Source: Streptosporangium sandarakinum
GTDB lineage: Bacteria; Actinomycetota; Actinomycetes; Streptosporangiales; Streptosporangiaceae
NCBI RefSeq assembly: GCF_013409935.1
Contig: NZ_JACCCO010000002.1
Location: 558,001-622,000 of the forward strand
Direction: 5' to 3'
Length of the DNA: 64,000 bases
Shown: positions 43,613 to 52,196 of the stretch, in pieces
Position numbering within the stretch: position 1 is the first letter of the stretch
Layout of the letters: each line of letters begins with the position of its first letter
Notes under the pieces: model-generated
The model's database searches: none
What the model saw: only the letters and a program-made list of their open reading frames with translations
What the model was told of the DNA's origin: nothing
Translations under genes and position numbers: made by a program

Positions 43613-44419
43613 ATGGACGCTGACGAGATGCTCGCCCTGTTCGACCGGCGGATGCGGCGGGAGGCGCGGGCCGACGCCCCGGGAGCCCGGATCGAGCGCG
43701 TGGAGGTCCCCGGGCCCCCGAGCGGGCGGACCGGCGTCGTGGTCCGCCAGGTCGGCGGCGACGGCGGCTGGAACGGCGTCCTGTGGACGGACCTCGACGA
43801 GACCACGGCCGACGCGGCGATCGCGGCCCAGACGCTGTTCTTCGGATCGCTGGGACACGGCTTCGAATGGAAGCTGTACGGCCACGACCGGCCCGCCGGC
43901 CTCGGTGAGCGGCTGCGGGCCGCCGGGTTCGCCGCCGAGCCCGCGGAGACGGTGATGGTCGCCGAGATCGGCGGCCTGCCCGCCGACGGCGGGCTTCCCG
44001 AGGGCGTACGGCTGCGCCCGGTGACCGGCCCCGGTGACGTGGACCTCATGGTGGAGGCCCACGATCTGGCGTTCGGCCGGAGCGATCCCGGGATGCGGCG
44101 GTGGCTGCTCGACCGGCTCGCCGGGAGCCCGGAGACGACCGTCATGGTCGTCGCGATGGCCGGGGACCTGCCGGTGAGCGCGGCCCGCATGGAGCTGCAC
44201 CCGGGCACCGGGTTCGCGAGCCTGTGGGGCGGCGGCACCGTGCCCTCCTGGCGGGGCCGGGGCGTCTACCGGGCGCTGGTCGCCCACCGGGCCCGCGTCG
44301 CCGCCGAGCGCGGCTACCGGTATCTCCAGGTCGACGCCTCCGACCAGAGCCGCCCGATCCTGCGCCGCCTCGGCTTCGTCCCGCTGACCGTCACGACCCC
44401 GTACATGTACGGGCCCTGA
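43613..44419 (+). CDS. GNAT family N-acetyltransferase
   Basis: A 268-residue acetyltransferase with a C-terminal GNAT domain. The acetyl-CoA-binding region shows TVPSWRGRGVYRALVAHRARVAAERGYR, with the R-G-x-G/A pattern, followed by LQVDASDQSRPILRRLGFVP. The N-terminal half (GVVVRQVGGDGGWNGVLWTD) is less conserved and may bind the substrate. ATG 43613 is chosen; upstream in-frame sequence overlaps the divergent phosphoesterase promoter. Its stop is followed by a duplicated stretch of about 60 bp. Confidence 0.85.
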   Translation: MDADEMLALFDRRMRREARADAPGARIERVEVPGPPSGRTGVVVRQVGGDGGWNGVLWTDLDETTADAAIAAQTLFFGSLGHGFEWKLYGHDRPAGLGERLRAAGFAAEPAETVMVAEIGGLPADGGLPEGVRLRPVTGPGDVDLMVEAHDLAFGRSDPGMRRWLLDRLAGSPETTVMVVAMAGDLPVSAARMELHPGTGFASLWGGGTVPSWRGRGVYRALVAHRARVAAERGYRYLQVDASDQSRPILRRLGFVPLTVTTPYMYGP

Positions 44420-44531
44420 GCGCGCCGGCTCGGCTGCCCGTTCCCGCCCCCGGCCCGGACACCGTACGACTACGGACCGTGAGCGCGTCGGCTCGGCTCT
44501 CCGTTCCCGCCCCGGCCCGGACACCGTACGA
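44406..44531. repeat. ~62-bp direct repeat after GNAT gene
   Basis: Two copies, beginning at the last codons of the GNAT gene, share GAGCGCGYCGGCTCGGCT, then CCGTTCCCGCC, then CGGCCCGGACACCGTACGAC. Copy 1 spans about 44406-44470 and copy 2 about 44474-44531. The second copy lies wholly downstream of the stop, as if the 3' end had been tandemly duplicated. Confidence 0.8.
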
Positions 44532-44584
44532 CCCGGGTGGCGGCACCCGGGGCGTCCGCCGGGTCCCGTAGCGTCCTCGGGTCC

Positions 44585-45040
44585 TCAGCGGCCGGAGTGG
44601 TGGTCCAGGACGCGGCGGAGCAGGTCGGCGAGCTGGGTGCGCTCGCCCGAGGACAGCGGGGCGAGCAGCTCGTCCTGGACCCCGGCGAGCACCTCGTCGA
44701 AGTGCCGCAGCCGCTCGGCCCCCGCCGGGGTGAGCGTGATGACGTTGCGCCTGCGGTCGGCGAGGTCGGGGGCCCGTTCGACGGAGCCCGCCTCGACGAG
44801 CTCGTTGACGGCCGCGACGACGTAGCTGCGGTCGATGCCGCAGCGGCGGCTCAGTGCCGCCTGGCTCGCGGGACCGAACTCCTCCAGTGCGGAGAGCAGG
44901 GCGTAGTGGTAGCGCCGGGCGCCCGCGGCGTCGAACGCCCCCCACACGAGGCGGCTCGTGTGCGTCGCGACGTGTGAGATGAGCCAGCTCGGGGTGTTCC
45001 GCAGCCGGGCGGGGGCGGTCTCGGCGGCCGTCGTCTCCAT
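44585..45040 (-). CDS. MarR family transcriptional regulator
   Basis: A 151-residue winged-helix regulator of the MarR family. The recognition region SQAALSRRCGIDRSYVVAAVNELVEAG and the wing RAPDLADRRRNVITLTPAGAERL are canonical. ATG 45040 faces away from the NmrA-like gene at 45254. Two related palindromes lie in the shared gap, so it probably represses both itself and its neighbour and is released by a small phenolic or oxidising ligand. The ligand is inferred only from family habits. Confidence 0.92.
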   Translation of the reverse strand: METTAAETAPARLRNTPSWLISHVATHTSRLVWGAFDAAGARRYHYALLSALEEFGPASQAALSRRCGIDRSYVVAAVNELVEAGSVERAPDLADRRRNVITLTPAGAERLRHFDEVLAGVQDELLAPLSSGERTQLADLLRRVLDHHSGR

Positions 45041-45061
45041 ACGGCCAGCCTAACAAAATTG

Positions 45062-45118
45062 TTGGCTTCGCCAATCGCTGCTACCGTTGATCATATGAAC
45101 GTTGGCCATGCCAACGTT
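45062..45118. promoter_or_regulatory. Two MarR operators between divergent genes
   Basis: TTGGC-TTC-GCCAA (45062-45074) and a larger perfect palindrome AACGTTGGC-CAT-GCCAACGTT (45098-45118) share the core TTGGC-N3-GCCAA. Their centres are 40 bp apart, on one DNA face roughly every four turns. Confidence 0.75.
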
Positions 45119-45253
45119 CGATTCCCGTGAAGTGACCCGTGAAGTGGCCCATGGCCACGGCCGTCGAGGCGCGGCCCCCGTCCGGCTCACGACGCCGGGC
45201 CGCCCGGGGAACACTCCCGTCGACACGGCACCTCATCCGAAGGAGAGCGGAAC

Positions 45254-46090
45254 ATGATCCTGGTAACCGGCGCGACCGGAAACGTCGGCCGCAACGTCGT
45301 GCGGCAGCTCCTCGACGCGGGCGAGAAGGTTCGCGCGATCACCCGTGACCCGGCCCGCGCCGGGCTGCCGGAGGACGTCGAGGTGCTGCCGGGCGACCTG
45401 ACCCGCCCCGAGACGCTGCCGGCCGCGCTGCGCGGCGTCGACAGGGCGTTCCTCTTCCCGGTGTTCGGCTCGCTCGGCGACTTCCTGCGGATCGGCGCGG
45501 AGTCCGGGCTGCGGCACGTGGTGCTGCTGTCCTCCTACGCGGTGGTGTTCCCCGAGCCGGGCTGGATCGGCGAGCAGCACATCGCGTGTGAGCGGGCGGT
45601 GCAGGACTCCGGCCTGGCGTGGACGTTCGTCCGGCCGGGCGCGTTCATGACCAACGACCTGAACTGGGCCCCGCAGATCCGGCACGGCGACGTGGTGCGC
45701 ACGCCGTACGGGAACGCGGCCATGGCGCCGATCGACGAGCGCGACATCGCCGCGGTCGCGGTCCGTTCCCTGCTCGACGAGCACGCCGGCCGGTCGCATG
45801 TGCTCACCGGACCGCAGTCGCTGACCCAGGCCGAGCGGGTACGGATCATCGGCGAGGCGATCGGCCGGCCGCTGCGGTTCGAGGAGCAGCCGAGGGAGGA
45901 GGCCAGGGAGCAGCTCGTCCGGCACATGCCCGCCCCGGGGGCCGACTTCCTGCTCGACGCGCTCGCCGCGGCGGTGGGCCGGGAGGCGGAGGTGCTGCCG
46001 ACCGTGGCGGAGGTCACCGGGCGGCCGGCGCACACCTACGAGGAGTGGGCCGCGCTCCACGCCGGCGACTTCCGCGGCGCCCCGGCCTGA
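45254..46090 (+). CDS. NmrA-like NAD(P)-binding protein
   Basis: A 278-residue atypical short-chain dehydrogenase of the NmrA/QOR2-like group. The nucleotide-binding TGATGNVGRNVVRQLL is at residues 5-20. LPGDLTRPETLPAALRGVDRAFL, HVVLLSSYAV and FVRPGAFMTN are conserved. There is no Tyr-x3-Lys catalytic pair in the usual place, so it may act as a redox sensor or quinone reductase. ATG 45254 follows AGGAGAGCGGAAC. The divergent MarR regulator and its two palindromic operators suggest induction by an electrophile or quinone. Confidence 0.9.
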   Translation: MILVTGATGNVGRNVVRQLLDAGEKVRAITRDPARAGLPEDVEVLPGDLTRPETLPAALRGVDRAFLFPVFGSLGDFLRIGAESGLRHVVLLSSYAVVFPEPGWIGEQHIACERAVQDSGLAWTFVRPGAFMTNDLNWAPQIRHGDVVRTPYGNAAMAPIDERDIAAVAVRSLLDEHAGRSHVLTGPQSLTQAERVRIIGEAIGRPLRFEEQPREEAREQLVRHMPAPGADFLLDALAAAVGREAEVLPTVAEVTGRPAHTYEEWAALHAGDFRGAPA

Positions 46091-46101
46091 CGGACCCCCC
46101 T

Positions 46102-46218
46102 GACGAGCCCGCCCGACGAACCGGCCCGACGAGCCCGCCCGACGAGCCCGCCCGACGAGCCCGCCCGACGAGCCCGCCCGACGAGCCCGCCCGACGAGCC
46201 CGCCCGACGAGCCCGCCT
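46102..46218. repeat. 13-bp tandem array, nine units
   Basis: GACGAGCCCGCCC repeats nine times from 46102 to 46218; the second unit is the most diverged and the ninth ends in T. It starts 11 bp after the stop of the NmrA-like gene. The rest of the 305-bp gap to the YegP-like gene shows no other feature. Confidence 0.92.
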
Positions 46219-46395
46219 GACGGGCCGGCCGTACGGCCTGGTCTCAGCCCGGTCAGGCGGGCCGGGACCGGAGCGACCGATTTCCAGTGATCGCCGAAAC
46301 CACCATAAAAATCCATTTATCCGCATAGCGAATGTCGAAGGGGGAAGTTGCCGGGCGGAAAGCCCGCAGGGCATGACACAGGGAAAGGAGCCGCC

Positions 46396-46575
46396 ATGGC
46401 AGCGCGTTACGTCCTGAAGAAGACCTCCGCCGGTTTCCGCTTCAACCTGGTCGCCGGGAACGGCGAGATCATCGCCACCAGCGAGTCCTACAAGACCAAG
46501 GCCGGCGCGATGAAGGGCATCGAGTCGGTCCGCACCAACGCCGCCTCCCCCGTCGACGACCAGACCGAGAACTGA
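46396..46575 (+). CDS. YegP family (DUF1508) small protein
   Basis: A 59-residue protein with one YegP/DUF1508 repeat: YVLKKTSAGFRFNLVAGNGE then IIATSESYKTKAGAMKGIES. YegP of enterobacteria has two such repeats in tandem; this single-repeat form is common in actinomycetes. ATG 46396 follows AAAGGAGCCGCC. It is a cytosolic protein of unknown biochemical role. It is followed immediately by a very strong hairpin terminator, implying high expression. Confidence 0.9.
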   Translation: MAARYVLKKTSAGFRFNLVAGNGEIIATSESYKTKAGAMKGIESVRTNAASPVDDQTEN

Positions 46576-46589
46576 CTCTCCTCCTCGAG

Positions 46590-46629
46590 CGGCCCCGGAC
46601 CCGGGCGGTGACGCCCGGGTCCGGGGCCG
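46590..46629 (+). terminator. Strong terminator hairpin after YegP-like gene
   Basis: Perfect 18-bp arms with a GTGA loop (arms begin CGGCCCCGGACC and end GGTCCGGGGCCG), 14 bases after the stop. No U tract. Confidence 0.85.
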
Positions 46630-46790
46630 TTCGCGGTTCCGCCGCGTGATCACGCCTTCCCGCCTTTCTCCGCGGAGGTCGCGGCGGGAGCGGTCGACGA
46701 GCCCGGGTCGCTTCCCTGAGCAGGCCGTCGACCTTTCGGGCGGTTTGGTCAAGATTTGAGTAAAAAGTCCGGGTGCCGTGGCTCACCCTG

Positions 46791-46820
46791 TTGACGGCGT
46801 AATCCACATGGACACATACT
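46791..46820 (+). promoter_or_regulatory. Promoter of the DeoR operon
   Basis: TTGACG (46791-46796) and CATACT (46815-46820), 18 bp apart, form a good vegetative-type promoter ending 41 bp before the DeoR start. Confidence 0.55.
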
Positions 46821-46861
46821 CGCCCTCATGAGCCCACAGAAGTCCACAGAAGCGGGCACGC

Positions 46862-47629
46862 ATGCTGCCCGCTGAGCGGCACTCGCGGATCGGCGAGGCG
46901 CTGCGGACCTCCCGCGTGGTCAGCACGGAGGACCTCGCCCGCGAGCTCGCCGTGTCCGCGGAGACGATCCGCCGCGACCTGGTGCTCCTCGAACGCCAGG
47001 GAAAGCTGGCGCGCGTCCATGGAGGCGCGACGATCGCGCTCGGGCGGCCCGCCGGTGAGGAGGCGCCGTTCGCCGAGCGGTCGGTGACCGCCGCGGAGGC
47101 GAAGCGGCGCATCGGGCACGCCGCCGCCGCGCTCACGCGGCCCGGCCAGACGATCGTGATAGACGTGGGGACCACCGCCGTCGAGGTGGCCCGCGCCCTG
47201 CCGATGGACTTCTCCGGCACCGTCGCCACGTGCTCCCTGCTGGTCGCGGCGGAGCTCGCCGAGCGGCCGGGGGTCGAGATCCTCGTCTGCGGAGGTAGGC
47301 TCCGCAAAGGAGACCTCGCCCTGTCGGGGCCGGTCGCCCAGGCGTTCTTCGACGACCTGAACCCGGACCTCGCCTTCCTCGGGTCCGGCGGCATCGACGC
47401 CGCGGTGGGCCTGACCGACTACTACCTGGACGAGATCGCGGTCCGCAGGATCATCCTGAGGAACGCGGCCCGGTCGTACGTGCTGGCCGACTCCGGCAAG
47501 TTCGGCCGGATCGCCCGCCACCGGGTCGCGGGCGTGGAGGAGTTCACCGGTCTCATCACGGAGGCGGAGCCGCCGCCGAGCGTCCGGGACGCCGTCACCC
47601 GCGCGGGCGGGGTGATAGCGCTGCCCTGA
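46862..47629 (+). CDS. DeoR family transcriptional regulator
   Basis: A 255-residue DeoR/GlpR-type repressor. The N-terminal helix-turn-helix reads STEDLARELAVSAETIRRDLVLLERQGKLARVHGG, the textbook DeoR signature. The sugar-phosphate sensing domain follows (ERSVTAAEAKRRIGHAAAAL, VIDVGTTAVEVARALP, LADSGKFGR). ATG 46862 is used. It opens a five-gene run (regulator, APC permease, FGGY kinase, two FAD enzymes). DeoR proteins usually respond to a phosphorylated intermediate of the pathway they control, here perhaps the product of the FGGY kinase. Confidence 0.92.
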   Translation: MLPAERHSRIGEALRTSRVVSTEDLARELAVSAETIRRDLVLLERQGKLARVHGGATIALGRPAGEEAPFAERSVTAAEAKRRIGHAAAALTRPGQTIVIDVGTTAVEVARALPMDFSGTVATCSLLVAAELAERPGVEILVCGGRLRKGDLALSGPVAQAFFDDLNPDLAFLGSGGIDAAVGLTDYYLDEIAVRRIILRNAARSYVLADSGKFGRIARHRVAGVEEFTGLITEAEPPPSVRDAVTRAGGVIALP

Positions 47630-47731
47630 GACGTCTCCCGATGATTCGAGGGCCGGGCGGCGCGGCAACGCCACCCGGCTCGGACCCCTCACAATGCGCC
47701 ATCTCACAGGAAACACAGAGGTCGAGGATCC

Positions 47732-49294
47732 ATGTCCCAGTATTCACCATCCCCACCCCCGTCCGGTGATCAGGCGACCGCCGGAGGCGTCGAGGAGTTC
47801 GGTTACCAGCAGGCGATGAAGCGCGGAACCGGCCGTTTCGCCTCGTTCGCGGTGGCGTTCGCCTTCGTCTCGATCGCCACCGGCATCTTCACCACCTACG
47901 GCTCGGTGCTGAACAGCTCAGGACCGGCCGGCATCTGGACCTGGCCGCTCGTGATCGTCGGGCAGCTCGCCGTCGCGTTCATCTTCGGCTCCCTGGCCGC
48001 CCGCATCCCGGTGACCGGCTACTCCTACCAGTGGACGTCCCGGCTGGCGAACCCCGTGCTCGGCTGGATCATCGGCTGGATCTCGTTCACCTTCCTGGCG
48101 ATCGTCGTCGTGGCGGTCGACTACACCATCGCCTCCACCGTCCTGCCCGTGCTGCTCCGGTACGAGGGAACGTCGCTGAACGCGTGGGTGATCACCGGGG
48201 TGGTCATCCTGGCCCAGGCCGTCCTGGTGGCGTTCTCCACGAAGTGGACCGAGCGGGTCAACAACTTCGCGGTGACGGCGGAGCTAATCGGCATGGTCGC
48301 CCTCGTCCTGCTGCTGCTCGGCGTGGGGTTCGTCGCCCGCGAGGTCGACTTCGCGAACCTGTTCAGCACCGGCGCCGTCCCGTCCGAGGGCTACCTCCAC
48401 TTCGGGACCCTCACCTCGGCGGGCCCGTGGATGCTGGGCTTCCTGCTCGGCGCGTTCACGATCGTCGGTTTCGAGTCGGCGGCCAACCTCGCGGAGGAGA
48501 CGAAGGACCCGGCGCGGGTCGTCCCCCGCGCGATGTGGCAGGCGGTCCTCGCCTCCGGCGTGCTCGGCTTCCTGTTCCTCATCGCGGTGACCCTGCTCGC
48601 CGGCGACCCGGTCGAGCTGGCCAAGTCGGCGACGCCGATCGCCGACGTGATCACCCGGGTGCTCGGCCCGGTCGTGGGCACGGCCCTGCTCGTGCTGGTG
48701 GTCGTCGCGATCTTCGCCTGCGGCATGGTGATCCTCATGACCGGGGTGCGCCTGGTGTGGGCGATGTCCCGTGACGAGAGGTTCCCCGGCTGGCAGGCCT
48801 GGCGGAAGGTCTCGCCGCGGTTCGGCACACCGCTGAACGCCACCGTGCTCATGTGCGTCATCGGCCAGCTCATCCTGGCGATCTTCTCCACCCGGACCGA
48901 CGCGCTGTTCGACCTGTTCGCCGCCGCCACCCTGCTGCCCGCGATCATCTACACCGCGACCGTCGTGCTGTACGTGGTCAAGCGCAGGACGCTGCCGCCG
49001 AGCAAGGGGTTCGCCCTGGGGCGGTGGGAGACCCCGGTGATCGTCGTGGCGCTGGTCTGGCTCGTGTTCGAGCTCCTGCTGTTCCGGGACGCCTCGTTCG
49101 CCGCCCCGTGGACCTACATTCTGATCATGCTCGTCCTGGGCGCCCTCTACCTCGGCTACCTCCTGTTCTCCCGGGGCGGGGCGGCGGGCCTGGCGATGCC
49201 GACGATGCGCTCCATCGACGCGGAGCTGGACGCCGACGCCGGAGCGGCCGGGCACACCGGCACGGCCGACGTGAGCCGGAGCCGGGAACGATGA
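47732..49294 (+). CDS. APC family permease
   Basis: A 520-residue membrane transporter of the amino acid-polyamine-organocation superfamily with 12 predicted transmembrane segments. The N-terminal cytoplasmic part leads into FASFAVAFAFVSIATGIFTTYG. Helix 6 carries the substrate-binding FTIVGFESAANLAEETKDPARVVPRAM. Such permeases carry amino acids, amines or choline-like compounds rather than plain sugars. ATG 47732 follows a weak GAGG. Its stop overlaps the kinase start (ATGA at 49291), so the two are translationally coupled. Pairing with a carbohydrate-type kinase is unusual. Confidence 0.92.
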   Translation: MSQYSPSPPPSGDQATAGGVEEFGYQQAMKRGTGRFASFAVAFAFVSIATGIFTTYGSVLNSSGPAGIWTWPLVIVGQLAVAFIFGSLAARIPVTGYSYQWTSRLANPVLGWIIGWISFTFLAIVVVAVDYTIASTVLPVLLRYEGTSLNAWVITGVVILAQAVLVAFSTKWTERVNNFAVTAELIGMVALVLLLLGVGFVAREVDFANLFSTGAVPSEGYLHFGTLTSAGPWMLGFLLGAFTIVGFESAANLAEETKDPARVVPRAMWQAVLASGVLGFLFLIAVTLLAGDPVELAKSATPIADVITRVLGPVVGTALLVLVVVAIFACGMVILMTGVRLVWAMSRDERFPGWQAWRKVSPRFGTPLNATVLMCVIGQLILAIFSTRTDALFDLFAAATLLPAIIYTATVVLYVVKRRTLPPSKGFALGRWETPVIVVALVWLVFELLLFRDASFAAPWTYILIMLVLGALYLGYLLFSRGGAAGLAMPTMRSIDAELDADAGAAGHTGTADVSRSRER

Positions 49295-50724
49295 CGACCG
49301 TACTGGCCATCGACCAGGGCACCTCCGGCACCAAGGCGGTCGTCGTCGACGGCGACGACACGGTGCTCGGCCTCGCCGAGCTGCCCGTCCGGCCCGCCTA
49401 CCTGCCCGGCGGCGGGGTCGAGCAGGACCCCCGGGAACTGCTCGACTCCGTCCTCGACGCCGGACGCCGGGCCGTCGAGCAGGCGGGCGTCCCCATCGAC
49501 GCCGTCACGCTGGCGAACCAGGGCGAGACCGTCCTGGCGTGGGACCCCGCCACCGGTGAACCCCTCTCTCCCGCCATCGTGTGGCAGGACCGCCGCTCGG
49601 AGGGCCTCTGCGCGGAGCTGGCCGGGCACGCCGGCCGGATCGCGGAGGTCACCGGGCTGGTCCTGGACCCGTACTTCTCCGCGCCGAAGATGGCGTGGCT
49701 GCGCCGGAACGTGACCGCGGAGGGGGTCGTCACCACCTCCGACTCCTGGCTCGTCCACCACCTGACCGGGGAGTTCGTCACCGACGCCGCCACCGCCAGC
49801 CGGTCGCTGGTCACCCGGCTCGACGACGCCGAATGGGACGCCGGGCTGCTCGACCTGTTCGGGCTCGGCGGGGAGCGGCTGCCGCGCATCGCCTCCTGCG
49901 ACGAGGTGGTCGGCCACACCACCGCCTTCGGCGGGAACGTCCCCGTCGCCGGGCTCGTGGTCGACCAGCAGGCGGCGCTGCTCGCCCAGAACTGCCTGAC
50001 GGCCGGGCAGGCCAAGTGCACCTTCGGCACCGGGGCGTTCCTGCTGGCCAACACCGGCACCTCGGCCGCCCGCTCCACGGCGGGACTGGCCGCCTCCGTC
50101 GCCTGGCGGGCCAGGGGCGAGACCTCCTACTGCCTCGACGGACAGGTCTACACGGCCGCCTCCGCCGTACGGTGGATCCAGGACCTCGGCCTCGTCCGCG
50201 ACGCCGCCGACCTCGACGCGGTCGCCGCCGACGACGCCGAGGGGGTCATGTTCGTCCCGGCGCTGGCCGGACTGGCCGCCCCCTGGTGGCGTCCCGACGC
50301 CAGGGCCGCGTTCACCGGGATGACGCTCTCCACCGGCCCGCGGCACCTCGTGCTGGCCGTACTGCAGGGCATCGCGGCGCAGGTCGCCGGGCTCGGCGAC
50401 CTCGTCGCCGCCGACCTCGGCCGTCCGCTGACCGCCCTGTGCGTGGACGGCGGGCTCACCCGGAGCCGGGTCCTCATGCAGGCGGTCGCCGACCTGACGC
50501 AGCTCCCGATCGGCGTCTACCCGTCCCAGCACGCCACGCCGCTGGGCGCGGTGGCGCTGGCCCGCGCCGCACTGAACCCCTCACTCCCCCTCCGGGAGGC
50601 GGTGCCGGCGTGGGAACCCGCCATGACATACGAACCTCGATGGTCCGCCGACCGGGCGGCCGGCTTCCGCTCCCGCTGGGAGAACGCGGTGGCCGGCGTC
50701 CTGGCGCGGGAGGGGAACCAGTGA
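49291..50724 (+). CDS. FGGY family carbohydrate kinase (glycerol kinase-like)
   Basis: A 477-residue FGGY-family kinase. The opening AIDQGTSGTKAVVVDGDD, the PAIVWQDRR substrate loop, CTFGTGAFLLANTG (adenine/phosphate region) and VDGGLTRSRVLMQAVADL are conserved. It is closest in appearance to glycerol kinases, but the glycerol-binding and regulatory residues cannot be checked here. ATG 49291 overlaps the permease stop and its own stop overlaps the next start (GTGA). It would phosphorylate the imported compound before oxidation by the following flavoenzymes. Confidence 0.9.
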   Translation: MTTVLAIDQGTSGTKAVVVDGDDTVLGLAELPVRPAYLPGGGVEQDPRELLDSVLDAGRRAVEQAGVPIDAVTLANQGETVLAWDPATGEPLSPAIVWQDRRSEGLCAELAGHAGRIAEVTGLVLDPYFSAPKMAWLRRNVTAEGVVTTSDSWLVHHLTGEFVTDAATASRSLVTRLDDAEWDAGLLDLFGLGGERLPRIASCDEVVGHTTAFGGNVPVAGLVVDQQAALLAQNCLTAGQAKCTFGTGAFLLANTGTSAARSTAGLAASVAWRARGETSYCLDGQVYTAASAVRWIQDLGLVRDAADLDAVAADDAEGVMFVPALAGLAAPWWRPDARAAFTGMTLSTGPRHLVLAVLQGIAAQVAGLGDLVAADLGRPLTALCVDGGLTRSRVLMQAVADLTQLPIGVYPSQHATPLGAVALARAALNPSLPLREAVPAWEPAMTYEPRWSADRAAGFRSRWENAVAGVLAREGNQ

Positions 50725-52196
50725 GCACCACAGACAGGAACAGGACCGCGAACGGTGACGCCTCAGCCACGTTCGACGTGGTGGTGATCGGCGCGGGCAT
50801 CGTCGGCTCCGCCATCGCCCGGAAGCTGGCCGGCCACGAGCTGAGCGTCGCGCTGCTGGACGCGCGCGACGACGTCGGCGACGGCACGAGCAAGGCGAAC
50901 ACCGCCATCCTGCACACCGGCTTCGACGCGAAACCCGGCACGCTGGAGTCCCGCCTGGTGCGCGAGGGCTACCACCTGCTGTCCGACTACGCCGAGCGGA
51001 CCGGCATCCCGATCGAACGCACCGGCGCCCTGCTGGTGGCCTGGACCGACGAGGAGCTGGAGGCCCTGCCCGGCCTGAAGGAGAAGGCCGAGCGGAACGG
51101 CTACGACCGTACGGAGATCATCGGCCCCGCCGAGGTGTACCGGCAGGTCCCCCACCTCGGGGAGGGCGCGCTGGGCGGCCTGACCGTCCCCGACGAGTCC
51201 GTCATCTGCACCTGGACCACCAACCTGGCCCTGGCCACCGACGCCGTGCGGCGCGGCGTGACGCTGCTGCTGAACCGCAGGGTCGAGGCGGTCGAGGAGC
51301 GCGGCGGGACGACCGTGCTGCGCACCACCGGCGGGGACGTGACCACCCGCTGGGTCGTCAACGCCGCCGGTCTCGGCTCCGACGTCATCGACCGGATGTT
51401 CGGCCACGACCGCTTCACGGTCACGCCCCGCCGCGGCGAGCTGCTGGTCTACGACAAGCTCGCCCGCCCGCTGGCCGACAAGATCATCCTCCCGGTGCCC
51501 ACCTCGCGCGGCAAGGGCGTGCTGATCAGCCCGACCGTCTACGGCAACGTCCTGCTCGGCCCCACCGCCGAGGACCTCACCGACCGCACCGACACCGGCA
51601 CCTCGGAGAAGGGCATCGCCTTCCTGCTCGAAAAGGGGCGCAAGCTCATGCCGGAACTGCTGGAGGAGGAGGTGACGGCGACCTACGCGGGCCTGCGCGC
51701 GGCCAGCGACCACTCCGACTACGTCATCGACGCCGACGCGCGCCGGCGCTACGTCCTCGCCGGCGGGATCCGCTCGACCGGCCTCACCGCCGGCATCGCG
51801 ATCGCCGAGTACGTCGCCGGGCTCGCCGGGGAGGCCGGCCTGGAGCTGGTGCCGCGCGAGGACCTGCCGGAGCCGCCCCGCATGCCCAACCTCGGGGAGG
51901 CGTTCCCGCGGCCCTACCAGGACGCCGCCCGGATCGCCGCCGACCCCGCCTACGGCAGGGTGGTCTGCTTCTGCGAGCGGGTCACCGCCGGGGAGATCCG
52001 CGACGCCTTCCGCTCGCCGATCCCCCCGGCCGGGCTGGAAGGGCTGCGCCGCCGTACCAGGGCGATGAACGGGCGCTGCCAGGGTTTCTTCTGCGGCGCC
52101 GAGGTCGGGAGGCTGCTGGAAAGCCGGGGCGCCTGCGTCCCCCATGAGAATCGCGAGCACGGCGGGGAACGCCGCTCGCCGGAGGCCCGCCGATGA
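50721..52196 (+). CDS. GlpA-like FAD dehydrogenase with C-terminal BFD-like [2Fe-2S] domain
   Basis: A 491-residue flavoprotein resembling anaerobic glycerol-3-phosphate dehydrogenase subunit A. The FAD-binding DVVVIGAGIVGSAIARKLAG is at residues 18-37, followed by TSKANTAILHTGFDAKPGTL and a DAO-type core. Near the C-terminus a BFD-like cluster appears with four cysteines (VCFCERVTAGEI and GRCQGFFCG), expected to hold a [2Fe-2S] centre. GTG 50721 follows GGGAGGGGAACCA and overlaps the kinase stop; the stop overlaps the next ATG. It probably oxidises the phosphorylated product of the kinase and passes electrons to the partner flavoprotein. Confidence 0.9.
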   Translation: MSTTDRNRTANGDASATFDVVVIGAGIVGSAIARKLAGHELSVALLDARDDVGDGTSKANTAILHTGFDAKPGTLESRLVREGYHLLSDYAERTGIPIERTGALLVAWTDEELEALPGLKEKAERNGYDRTEIIGPAEVYRQVPHLGEGALGGLTVPDESVICTWTTNLALATDAVRRGVTLLLNRRVEAVEERGGTTVLRTTGGDVTTRWVVNAAGLGSDVIDRMFGHDRFTVTPRRGELLVYDKLARPLADKIILPVPTSRGKGVLISPTVYGNVLLGPTAEDLTDRTDTGTSEKGIAFLLEKGRKLMPELLEEEVTATYAGLRAASDHSDYVIDADARRRYVLAGGIRSTGLTAGIAIAEYVAGLAGEAGLELVPREDLPEPPRMPNLGEAFPRPYQDAARIAADPAYGRVVCFCERVTAGEIRDAFRSPIPPAGLEGLRRRTRAMNGRCQGFFCGAEVGRLLESRGACVPHENREHGGERRSPEARR

